Positions 47,365 through 56,521 of a DNA stretch of 64,000 bases are shown piece by piece. The translations under genes were made by a program, and so were the position numbers. The notes beneath the pieces were generated by a model. It did no database searches, was not told the DNA's origin, and worked only from the letters and a program-made list of their open reading frames with translations. The stretch comes from Limnanthes douglasii subsp. nivea (taxonomy: Eukaryota > Streptophyta > Magnoliopsida > Brassicales > Limnanthaceae): the NCBI GenBank assembly GCA_036936605.1, contig JAUPFV010000004.1, forward strand, positions 121,942,852 through 122,006,851. The letters are read 5' to 3'. The first letter of the stretch is position 1. Each line of letters begins with the position of its first letter.

Positions 47365-48332
47365 TTAAGTAAAACGAAAGTTTCCCAAGCCCATAATGTC
47401 AGCATTTAATATGTTAGATAACTCATAAAATTCATGCTGAGATTGAATGCAGAAACTATTTTTAACTTTCAGAGCATGTTTAGACAACCAATCTGCAGCC
47501 AAATTTTGTTCTCTATAAATATGCCTAATGGTCATTTGTGAAACTATCAACTGTCTACAACACAATAAGCTATGTTCTAAGTACCAAGGTCTAAACCAGA
47601 AGCTAACATATTAAACAATGCTAAGCAATTTATTTCAATGTCTACTAACTTTAGATCAGTCTCTTTACAGTATGTTAAGCCATTTAGTAATCCAGCAATT
47701 TCAGCACAAATAGGAGAGCTTTTTCCTATCACGTTCCCTTTAGCCATTATTATCCTTCCTAAATTATCTCTAATTATATATCCAAAACCAGATTCACCAT
47801 TACTTAAAGAAGACCCATCACAATTAAGCTTAACTCGATTACTAGCAGGCTTTTCCCACTTAACATATCTAAAAGGCTTGTCTAATTTTATATGATTATA
47901 ACAACCTAATTCTTTAGCTGTATTAAAGTCAGGAGACCAATGTTTCCTAGATAGTGCAAGTGCTAAGTCTAATGAAGTTAACATTAAAAGGACCTGTCTA
48001 ATAATCTGTCTATATGTTGTAGAAATATTACTATGCCTATACTTATTTCTAGCCTTCCAGATGCTCCAAATTATCATTGATGGCAAAACTGTTCTAATAT
48101 GAACTCTCTTAGAAATTGACAGTAACCAAACATTCACAATATGATTAACAGTCATATGCTTTCCTATCTTAATGTTAAACTTTTCAGAAAAGAAACTCCA
48201 TACAAGCCAAGCAATATCACAAGAGACAAACACATGGTGTAAAGACTCAATACTATCACAGAATACACATTTGCTAGCTAGATGAAACCCTTTAGATTGA
48301 AGTATTGTATCAACACTTATTAAGTTGTTCAA
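47365..48332 (-). pseudogene. zf-RVT and RNase H of LINE copy 2
   Basis: zf-RVT: SKCVFCDSIESLHHVFVSCD (C-x2-C ... H ... C). RNase H: VKLNCDGSSLSNGESGFGYI, then ICAEIAGLLNGL and LVDIEINCLALFNML, then after a frameshift near 47570 IYREQNLAADWLSKHAL. The D-E pair and the last D are present; the middle D (EID in LINE copy 1) is EIN here. It aligns with the C-terminus of the intact LINE at 56518. Confidence 0.8.
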
Positions 48333-48742
48333 GACTCTCCAAAGATAAAAAGATCATTTCTTAGGAGAAAGATTGTTCCATATTTTATCTTTATTATAGA
48401 TACAAGATGTTTTTGCCTTAATTCTAATACTGTTTCCTTAAGCTTAAAAGATCCATCACTTGACAATTTCCAAACAGCATAATCCATAACATTTAGGTTT
48501 ATATGTGTTTTATTGATCCTATTAACATACTGTAACGGCAAGCTATCTTGAAGTTTAAGCACATTCCAAGTATCATTATTGATATATTCATTTACTTTAG
48601 TTTGCTCATAATGATGATAGTTTGTATCAGTTAACAAAATCAAAGGCTTCATACCATTCCATTGATCTAGCCAAAAATCTATATTTCCTTGACCAATCTT
48701 CCACCTAACATGTTTTTCAGCCTCTAGCCTAACCTCCAACAT
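48329..48742 (-). pseudogene. ORF2 linker region of LINE copy 2
   Basis: Begins RLEAEKHVRWKIGQGNIDFW LDQW, the post-RT pattern WxIGxGxxxxFWxDxW of plant LINEs, and ends with ...KIWNNLSPKK-like residues in another frame. Frameshifts on both sides. Confidence 0.7.
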
Positions 48743-48859
48743 TCTTTTCCAAACCTTTGAATCAGTATTTCTTAGTCTAGCTTGTAAAGGATGTATATTA
48801 CTGCAGTATTTAGAGTGTAATAACTTTGACCATAATGATTTTTTGCTTCTAAAAGAAAA

Positions 48860-50032
48860 TCATAGTTTATAGGCAAAAGCAGTTTGAATGTCTTCTAAAG
48901 TTCTAAAATTAAGACCATTCTCTTTGAAAGGCTTACATAAACTTATCCAATTTGTCCAAATCATACTTCTGTTAGACTCATTACAACCCCAAAGGAATTT
49001 ATTTAATAGCTTATAAAACCTAGAAATAACTTTTAGAGGCAGTTTTGTTGATTGTAGATAATATACAGGATAAGACATAAGTACTGAATTTATTAACGTT
49101 ATCTTACCACCAAAAGATATATGTTTGGAGTTCCATTCATGAATCTTATCCTTAACCTTATCTATTAAGCCTTCAAAGTGTTCAGCAAAATTATTAGAGT
49201 GAATAGGAATCCCTAAATATGTAAAAGGTAATTTCGAAAACTTAAAGCCTAAGAAATCTTTAAGGTTATCTAATCTGATTCTGCTCATCTTTGAAGAAAC
49301 TAGAAAAGTAGACTTTTCTTTATTCAAATTATGGCCAGATAACTTTTGATATAATTCTAAGAAATAAGCTAGGTTTCTAATACTAGATAATGAACCATTT
49401 AAAAATAATATCATATCATCAGCATAGGCTAGACAACTAATGTTCAAATTACTTCTCATACTATAGGGTCTGATCTTTTGCTGTCCTACCAACATCTTTA
49501 TACCCCTAATAAAAAACTCTTCAGCAATTATAAATAGACAAGGTGAAAGGGGATCACCCTGCCTAAGACCGTTCTTAGATCTAAAATATCCTGAGGTTTT
49601 ACCATTAGTTATAACAGAGAAGGAAATGTTTTCTATAGATTTTCTTATTAAACTAATAACTAGATCATTAAAACCAAAGGCAGACATAACTTCATATATA
49701 AATCTAAACTCAAGATTATCAAATGCTTTTGACATATCAAGACTCAAAATAAGGTTATCACCTCTAGATTTCCTATTTAAGTCATTTACTAATTCCTGTA
49801 CTATCAATATATTTTCCTGAATCATCCTATTTTCAACATATGCACCTTGTTCCTCAGAAATAATTAATGGTAGAAGCTTAGCTATTCTACTTTGTATCAG
49901 TTTTGAGATTAACACATTAAACACAGAGCAAAGACTAATTGGTCTGAATTGAGTCCAGTATTTGGGAGATTTTACTTTAGGTATTAGACAGATCAAAGTT
50001 GAGTAAATCCCTTTAGGTATATTTGAACTCAA
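48860..50032 (-). pseudogene. Reverse transcriptase of LINE copy 2
   Basis: 390 open codons. Motifs: STLICLIPKVKSPKYWTQFR PISLCSV, SLDMSKAFDNLEFRFI, GLRQGDPLSPCLFIIAEEFF, the catalytic CLAYADDMILF, GHNLNKEKSTFLVSSK, and FTYLGIPIHS...WNSKHISFGGKITLINSVLM. The catalytic aspartates are intact (YADD). The frame ends early compared with the intact copy. Confidence 0.9.
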
Positions 50033-50215
50033 AAAGTATCCTTTAACAGCATTAAGTAAATCAAACTTAATTATAGACCAACAAGCAAGATAAAACCTAG
50101 AGTTGAAACCATCAACTCCAGAAGCACTGTTTTTATTAAGAGATTTAATAGTTTCATATAACTCTTCAAAATTTGGCTCTTTCAGTATACTATCATTATT
50201 TTGTTCTGTTAAGAT

Positions 50216-51400
50216 TCATGGTATAACACTTCTAACAATAGACAAATCATTCATTAGGGAAGTCTTATTCAATAAGTTTTTAAAATAATCTACAGCAGAA
50301 AGCCCTATCAACTCCTCCTCTTCTATCCAAATGTTATTTTCAAAAACTCCATTGATTCTGTTTTTAACTTTCCTTTTCTTAACATAATTGTGAAAAGTTG
50401 AAGAATTATTATCACCTTCAGCAGTCCAATTTGCATAACTTTTTTGACACCAATAGATTTCTTCTTTTTCAAGCAAAGTTAATAGAATAGCATCTAATTC
50501 TTGCAGTTTCATTTGGTTCTCAACAGAATTGTCTCCCTCAATCATTATTTCAGCAAGTTTAATATCATCTTCAATTTTATTTATATTAACAAATATGTTC
50601 CCAAATGTATTTCTATTCCAATTTTGTAGATGCTTTTTTAATCTCTTAAGTTTAGACCAAAATATATACATATCAGAAGAGTCATTTAAAGGTATAGACC
50701 AATTATTTTCTACAGTTTTCATAAAATCATCATGCTTTAACCACATGTTTTGAAATCTAAATGATGTTTTCTGAAAATTAGTTTGCTTAGAATCTGTTAT
50801 TAATAGTGGTGAATGGTCAGAACAAGTTCTGGCCAAATGATCTACCCTAGTAAGATTGAAAGTATCTCTCCAAATTTCATTATATAAACATCTATCTAAT
50901 CTTTTCCATTTATGTTTATTAGTCCAGGTAAAATTAGATCCTACATAACCAGGGTCTTCCAGTTTACAGTCAAATATCATTTCATTAAACTCATCTAAAC
51001 TTTTAGTATGCAGATTATTACAAGCTTTTTGTTCATTAATATTAGATATAGAATTAAAGTCTCCTACAACTAACCAAGGCAACGTATTAACAGATATAGT
51101 TCTAAGCCGATTCCATAAAATAAGTCTATGACTAATGTTACACTTAGCATATACCACAGTAAGCAAAACAATCTCCCTATATGCAGAGTAACTAATTCTA
51201 ACACTTAGAAGCTGTTCAAAATTATCTAAAAGTTCAATTTTAAAGCCATTCCTCCATAAAATCCATACTTTATTACTTAAATTTACTAGAACAGATTCAA
51301 AACCCAATTTAGAACAGATTTCTAAACTTCTATCTACTGCTACCATAGGCTCTTGCAAAGCTAGAATATTAATAAAATGCTTTTTAGTCAAATTTTTAAT
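50216..51400 (-). pseudogene. Endonuclease of LINE copy 2 (N-terminus missing)
   Basis: Motifs of apurinic-type endonucleases: LQEP (catalytic Glu), VVGDFNSI, YVGSNFTWTNKHKWKRLDRC and ARTCSDHSPLLI (SDH box). The first part (start Met and CWNxRG) is cut off. A frame break near 50215 separates it from RT. Confidence 0.85.
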
Positions 51401-51405
51401 TATAA

Positions 51406-51445
51406 CCTAAATATCGTCAAAAAATCCTAAATATCGTCAAAAAAT
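51406..51445. repeat. 20-bp tandem duplication at the LINE 5' junction
   Basis: cctaaatatcgtcaaaaaat occurs twice head to tail (51406-51425, 51426-51445), directly at the 5' edge of LINE copy 2. Confidence 0.9.
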
Positions 51446-51657
51446 CCAACAAAATTTGAAACAAAGATACATCAATAAGTTACTAATACATACCCTAATG
51501 ATATGATGATGTGTAAATATGGTTTGCAAAATTTTAACTTTTAAAATTGATAATTAAAAAAGTATTATGATAGAAAAAAAAACAGAACTAAAAAAAATTG
51601 TATCGACAAATTTATAAATATATTAAAAAAATTATTTTATCAAAACCAAATCTAATT

Positions 51658-51673
51658 ATAACCGGCCTCCCCT
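51658..51673. repeat. SINE target site duplication (left)
   Basis: ataaccggcctcccct, repeated perfectly at 51906-51921. Confidence 0.9.
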
Positions 51674-51905
51674 GCCCCCAAGGGGGTAGCCGAGTTGGTT
51701 GAGTATGACATTCTTATAACCAAAAGGTCATGAGTTCGAGTCCCTCTACATACACTTTCTCGGCTGAGCCTGTCACCTTGTGTGGTTTACCTTCTGGCGT
51801 TGGTTTGCAGGCTATCGCGTCAGACTGAGGGTTTACCCTGTGCGCACTCATTGCACTCTGAGTAGCGGCTGCGTTCCCTCCGAAAAAAAAAAATAAAAAA
51901 AAAAA
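51674..51905 (+). mobile_element. tRNA-derived SINE
   Basis: About 232 bp. The 5' part is tRNA-like with a pol III A box (tagccgagttgg) and B box (gagttcgagtcc), about 40 bp apart. A body without coding potential and an A-rich tail follow. The perfect 16-bp target duplication shows LINE-mediated insertion that is recent. It is transcribed, if at all, from the internal pol III promoter. Confidence 0.9.
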
Positions 51906-51921
51906 ATAACCGGCCTCCCCT

Positions 51922-52572
51922 AATAAAATTGAGTTCTATTGCAACGGAGCTCATTTAAAAATTAATAACAAATAAAATTTGCACCTTAATTTCTTAATCA
52001 GCCATCTTAACACGTATTAATCGCATTAATAAAGCTGATCCGTAACGTTCTCAAAGACTACAGACTCTTCAAATAAGCCAATTTTAAAGAAAAATAAATT
52101 GATTTAATAAATTTATTCACACTCCATTAATAGAATTATTATACATAATTTCAGAATCTCAAAACCTCAATCTTTAAATTATAAAAATGAAACCTAATAG
52201 AAAAAGATAGTTGTATATTAAGGTTTATAAAATACATATCAAATTTAGAAACTTGTATCGAATGATAGCGAATCGTATTAAACACTAAATAACGTGATAA
52301 GATTTGAACCAAAATACATGAAACGCAAAAATACCAAAAATTAGTTCCAGTTTAACCAATTTAAGTATATTTTACAACTCGCCACCATATCCAAATTTAA
52401 CGATACATTTAATACGATTATAATCCCATGTTTTACTCTAATGGATGCCTTAAAGTGTTTGCTACTCATAAGATTATATAAAATCGTGCACTAGATGAGT
52501 ACTTAATTTAATACAGTATACAACACTTGTAGGAAAATTAGATTCGTCTCACACGTGATGGTAATCTAAAAT
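51922..52572. other. AT-rich spacer
   Basis: No gene or repeat recognised between the SINE and the Mutator-like element. Confidence 0.4.
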
Positions 52573-52581
52573 AATACGTTT
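52573..52581. repeat. Target site duplication of the Mutator-like element (left)
   Basis: aatacgttt, repeated at 54638-54646. Nine bases is the typical Mutator length. Confidence 0.85.
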
Positions 52582-52844
52582 GGGCTAGGCTAAAATGAGA
52601 CCTAGTTTCTTTATAGTGAGACCCCATATCCAAAAAATTTATGCAAATGTGAAATTACCAAATTGCCCTTACATATAAAAACAATAATTTTTCTTCCAAT
52701 TCATTCTCTCTTCTTTTTTTCCTCTCTTTCCTCCCACTTCTCTCTACAAAATTTTAAAAAAAACACAAACTTTAAATTTTGCAAACTCTCACCCAACATT
52801 TAATAAACATTAATTATCAAAAGTTAAACCAAATTACTCCGAGC

Positions 52845-53514
52845 ATGGATTTAAGCGATTATAATGACAATTGGAGCTGCAACGCTGATGATTTCCTTTC
52901 GGAGGATGATGAGCCGCTTACTCATCACATGGAGAGTGTAACTAAGGTAAAAATCAGTTTTTTTTAAGCACAGAACAAATATTTGCGTTTTCGTGCCTTC
53001 AAATGTACACTTCCACGCAAGAACACGCGTGGAAGATGACAAATCTTGGCATGAAATTGCCAAGATGTTGCCAAATCTTGGCATAAAATTGCCAAGATGT
53101 TGCCAAATCTTCGCACAATCATGCGAGGATTTGGTACAATCTTGGCAATTTCATGCCAAGATTTTGCCAAATCTTGGCATGAAATTGCTTAGATTTGGCA
53201 ACATCTTGGCATGAAAATGCCAAGATTGTACCAAATCCTCGCATGATTCTGCGAAGATTTGGCATAATCTTGGCATTTTCATGCCAAGATTTTACCAAAT
53301 CTATGCATTTTAATGCGAATATTGGGTTTGTCTTGGTTTTACATGCTTTTTGGGTTGAATATTGGGTTGGTCTTGGTTTTACATGTCTTTTTGGTTGAAT
53401 ATGAGGTTTGTCTTTATTATTTGACTTGTAAATACATGTTTGTGTTTGTGTAGGAAGCGGCCGAAGCACCATGTCACATGGTTGTCTTAGAGACATTCAA
53501 ACAGTTCATTCTCT
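52845..53514 (+). other. Small two-exon frame inside the MULE
   Basis: ATG at 52845 encodes MDLSDYNDNWSCNADDFLSE then DDEPLTHHMESVTK, an acidic N-terminus. A donor (aag-gtaaaa) lies at 52947 and an acceptor (tgtgtag) at 53452. If spliced, the frame continues EAAEAPCHMVVLETFKQFIL and stops near 53514. The putative intron contains the foldback. It could be the N-terminus of a deleted transposase or a captured host exon. No family recognised. Confidence 0.35.
53073..53290. repeat. Long foldback (inverted repeat) inside the MULE
   Basis: Arms 53103-53171 and 53194-53262 are reverse complements over 69 nt with 3 mismatches, separated by 22 nt. Weaker pairing extends outward to about 53073 and 53290. 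It is built from repeated short palindromes of the type cttggcatgaaattgccaag. A transcript would form a stem of about 70-100 bp. Confidence 0.9.
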
Positions 53515-54130
53515 AAATATCTTCGGTTGTCCATATTCGATCAGATGTAGTCTTCAGTAGTATTCTCAGGTTACTTTAGTCTGCACCCAATAAAAAACAT
53601 AATTAAATTTACAAAATCAAATAAATTAATGTAAAAAAAATAACCTATTTCGACATTAAAGTATAATTGTATAAATAAAAAAATATATTATTATCTCTTA
53701 CTCTGAACTTTTTATTGAAATTTAAAATTATGTTTAAAAATACTAAACGCAAAAATTTGAATTTGACACGTAAATTTCTAAAACACTCTTAAAAATCCGG
53801 TTATCTCTTATAAAAAATATGTAAACATAAGATCACGGTCAAACAAAAAACTTGTTAAAACACAAAAATTTAAAAACATTTATTAAATCCAAAAAATAAC
53901 TATAAATTTATAAAATATCAGTTTTAAATTTTAACGATCGTCATAAAACCGACTTGTTTTTTTTTATTGTATTCGTATGGATTTTAAAATTTGTGGAATT
54001 ATCGATTTTTAAACATTATTTTTATATTACAGTTTCTATGGAGTAATAATTGATTTTCATATATAAATAAAAATACCGTCCAAATCAGCTAAAAAAAAAA
54101 AAAAAAAAAAGAAAAAAAAAAGGCATGTAT

Positions 54131-54164
54131 GGTATTTCCACGCACGAACATGCGTGGAAATACC
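54131..54164. repeat. Perfect 14-nt stem inside the MULE
   Basis: ggtatttccacgca and tgcgtggaaatacc with a 6-nt loop. A related stem (cttccacgc / gcgtggaag) lies at 53010-53035 in the other half of the element. Confidence 0.85.
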
Positions 54165-54916
54165 TGTTCGACAGATTCCACTGCTTCTACCCCAGATCTG
54201 CCCGAAATCAACCCTAAAACTGTAACCCAACACCCTAAACGGTCCTAATCTCCTAACTAACAACATACATGCCCTTAAAATCAAACAAATCAACACAAAA
54301 TACATAAAAATCGAATTTTTCTACCCGAATGGAAAACACTAAATATCACTAGAAATGACAATGTAAAATGGAAAAAAAAAACACCATGAAGTGTAGAATC
54401 CATAACTTAACAGATTCGTGGAGTTGGATTTCAAAAAAAGTCGGCGGAAAAAATTTGGGTTTTTGGAGGTAGAGAGAGTTAGGGTTTCGGGGGAGAAGAA
54501 AGGGAAAAAAATCTGATTTTTAGCTATTTATATGGATGGCATTTTTGTAATTAATGGGGGTCTCACTATAACCAACCCGGGTCTCACTATAACCGGGTCT
54601 CACTATAAAGATTTTGGGTCTCATTTTAGCCTAGCCCAATACGTTTTTCTTAAGATGGTTTGTTTTCTTCTTTTGGATGTTCTATAAATTACTACACTAT
54701 GAGGATGGTGTCAGAAAATGGATCGGTTTAATTTTATAATTTTATGGAATAGATAGTTTGACCATAGCTCGGATCTGATACGCTTCAGATTTTCGGTGGC
54801 TTTCAGTTTGGAAAATGTTTTCGGTGTCCTGAAACTAATTGGTTTTGAGTGGATCGACTGTTTATGATTAAATTTGGATATTATTTTTAATTTATTAAAT
54901 ATAATTTAATAGATTA

Positions 54917-54936
54917 AATAATATAAGTTTGGGATT
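54917..54936. repeat. Target site duplication of the full-length LINE (left)
   Basis: aataatataagtttgggatt, repeated perfectly at 60795-60814. Confidence 0.95.
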
Positions 54937-55036
54937 TGACCGTAAATGGCTCCAAGAAACTCCGTTCTTCAAGAACAGAGCAAATTTTTTCTGATTTGAT
55001 TCTTTTGTATCGTGATTTTTCTCTTTGCTTGGGAGA

Positions 55037-56521
55037 ATGAATAATAATTTTGATATCTCGGAGGAAAACTTTCCTGTACTTAGGAATTCGATCGATGCAA
55101 ATTCTGGTGGAAATACTGACAAGAACAGAGCTATCGAGACTGAGAAGAAGGAGTCTGTGTGTAATCTTATTTCCAATCCTGTTTTTGAAGAAGTGGTTAA
55201 AGTTAAGGATTCAGATAATCAGATAAACCATAAAGATTCTTACGCGGATATGTTGAAGCCGAATAAAACAGAGTTTGTACACTCCTCTGTTTCTGTTTCT
55301 CGTAACAATGATTTCCCTGTAATCACCTTCAATGTTGAAGACAAAGATCGTCTGTTAAAGATCTCCAAGCACACTTTGGTTGCAAAATTTGCATCTGGCA
55401 AACCATCAATGGAAAGTTTGAGGAAATTCTTATCAAGATTTAATTTCAAAGGTAGTTTCAGTCTTTCAATCTGGGATTTTCGACATGTTTTCGTGGAATT
55501 CACTGACCTTGAAGATTTTAAAACGTTATGGTCAAGGAATGTGTGGGTTTTGGGTGATAAAACAATGAGGCTATTAAAATGGTCTCCTGGGTTTGATCCA
55601 AGTCTGGAATCTCCATATACGCCGGTTTGGGTTTCACTGCCAAACTTACCGGAGTTCTTGTTCAATAGATCTACAATTTCAGAGATAGCAAAGATTTTGG
55701 GTACTCCTTTAAAGGTATGGGTTCCTTCAATAAATAGGGCTAAGCAGAATTGTTGCAGATTCTGGGTTGAGATTGATGTTTCGAAACCATTAGTTCATAA
55801 GGTTCAAGTCAAGTTTGGAGAATCTGAAAGTTACTGGCTTCAACTGGTTTATGATAAGGTTCCTCTCTATTGTACTCATTGTGCTCACATTGGTCACTCT
55901 GTGGATCAATGTAAGAAATTGTTGTTGGCTCAAGAAAAGGAAGATAGGAACATTGTGCAATTGAATGATTGTTCTGAAGTTCCTGATCAGATTTCTTGCT
56001 CTTTAAAGCAAAATCAGGTGATTCGTAATGATACTCTTCAGGATATAAATGTTTCTTGTGATCAGCATCCTCAAGAAATTAATGTTCTTTCACAGGAAGA
56101 GGGAGGGGTTGGAAGAACTTTAAAGTCTATTGTTGTTAACAAAATAGCTTCTGTGGTGAATCAAGATGTTAGAAATGTTGAGGAGTCTGCAAAGTTTCAA
56201 TATGAGGATTCTGTTCAATATGTTTTGGCTAATGAAGGTTCTGCTGAATTAGTTGATGAAAATGAATTGATAGATGCTTTGAAAACTTTGGAAAGAAAGA
56301 ATATTTTTGAGGTTCTTAGTGAAGAAATACATGATTCTCCGACTCATGATGGAAGTCTTAATAACTCTCCTGTGAAGGGAAGTTTAGTTGAGAGTAAGCA
56401 GAAGAGACAGGATTCAAAAAAATCTAAAAAGACTATAAATGTTTGGAATACTAAAGGTCCTGTGTCTTCAAAGATATTGAAGATGAAAAGGGCTCAGAAA
56501 TCATCATCTTTTAATACATGA
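55037..56521 (+). CDS. LINE ORF1, RNA-binding protein (DUF4283 and CCHC zinc knuckle)
   Basis: 494 aa from ATG 55037 (the frame is open upstream but with no earlier ATG). N-terminal DUF4283 domain (about residues 100-240; landmarks LVAKFASGKPSMESLRKFLS, FVEFTDLEDF and VWVSLPNLP). It is followed by a zinc knuckle YCTHCAHIGHSVDQC (C-x2-C-x4-H-x4-C, codons near 55871-55912). The C-terminal half is acidic and unstructured, ending in a basic tail. Plant LINE ORF1 proteins bind the element RNA to form the transposition particle. The stop overlaps the ORF2 start (atga at 56518-56521), suggesting that ORF2 is made by reinitiation. No damage seen. Confidence 0.92.
   Translation: MNNNFDISEENFPVLRNSIDANSGGNTDKNRAIETEKKESVCNLISNPVFEEVVKVKDSDNQINHKDSYADMLKPNKTEFVHSSVSVSRNNDFPVITFNVEDKDRLLKISKHTLVAKFASGKPSMESLRKFLSRFNFKGSFSLSIWDFRHVFVEFTDLEDFKTLWSRNVWVLGDKTMRLLKWSPGFDPSLESPYTPVWVSLPNLPEFLFNRSTISEIAKILGTPLKVWVPSINRAKQNCCRFWVEIDVSKPLVHKVQVKFGESESYWLQLVYDKVPLYCTHCAHIGHSVDQCKKLLLAQEKEDRNIVQLNDCSEVPDQISCSLKQNQVIRNDTLQDINVSCDQHPQEINVLSQEEGGVGRTLKSIVVNKIASVVNQDVRNVEESAKFQYEDSVQYVLANEGSAELVDENELIDALKTLERKNIFEVLSEEIHDSPTHDGSLNNSPVKGSLVESKQKRQDSKKSKKTINVWNTKGPVSSKILKMKRAQKSSSFNT

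Larger units (their letters stand above)
47060..51405 (-). mobile_element. 5'-truncated L1-type LINE (copy 2)
   Basis: ORF2-type domains on -, in order: endonuclease (51400-50216), RT (50032-48860), linker (48742-48329), zf-RVT and RNase H (48332-47365), then about 300 bp of 3' tail ending in a poly-A (t run 47060-47071 on +). The frame starts inside the endonuclease (VIIKNLTKKHFINILALQEP), so ORF1 and the first residues of ORF2 are missing: a 5'-truncated insertion, usual for LINEs. At least four frameshifts or stops. No target duplication recognised. Confidence 0.85.
52582..54637 (+). mobile_element. Non-autonomous Mutator-like element (MULE)
   Basis: 2056 bp with inverted ends: 52582-52625 against 54594-54637, starting gggctaggctaaaatgagac and sharing ctttatagtgagaccc. 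The 9-bp duplication aatacgttt flanks it. No transposase domain is present. The inside has a small two-exon frame near the left end, a strong foldback (about 53073-53290), a poly-A/T run (54091-54121) and gene-leader-like sequence near the right end. The right end carries three copies of a short unit (gggtctcactataa, 54559-54610). Confidence 0.85.

Noticed and set aside
51681..51745. Possible tRNA gene
   Set aside because: A and B boxes are there, but it is followed by a SINE body and A tail and flanked by target duplications; no clean cloverleaf with acceptor pairing was found.
53041..53310. CRISPR-like array
   Set aside because: Short repeated palindromes, but a plant MULE context, no constant spacers, and the units form one large foldback.
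55240..55665. 141-codon - frame opposite LINE ORF1
   Set aside because: Shadow of ORF1 (DUF4283 region).
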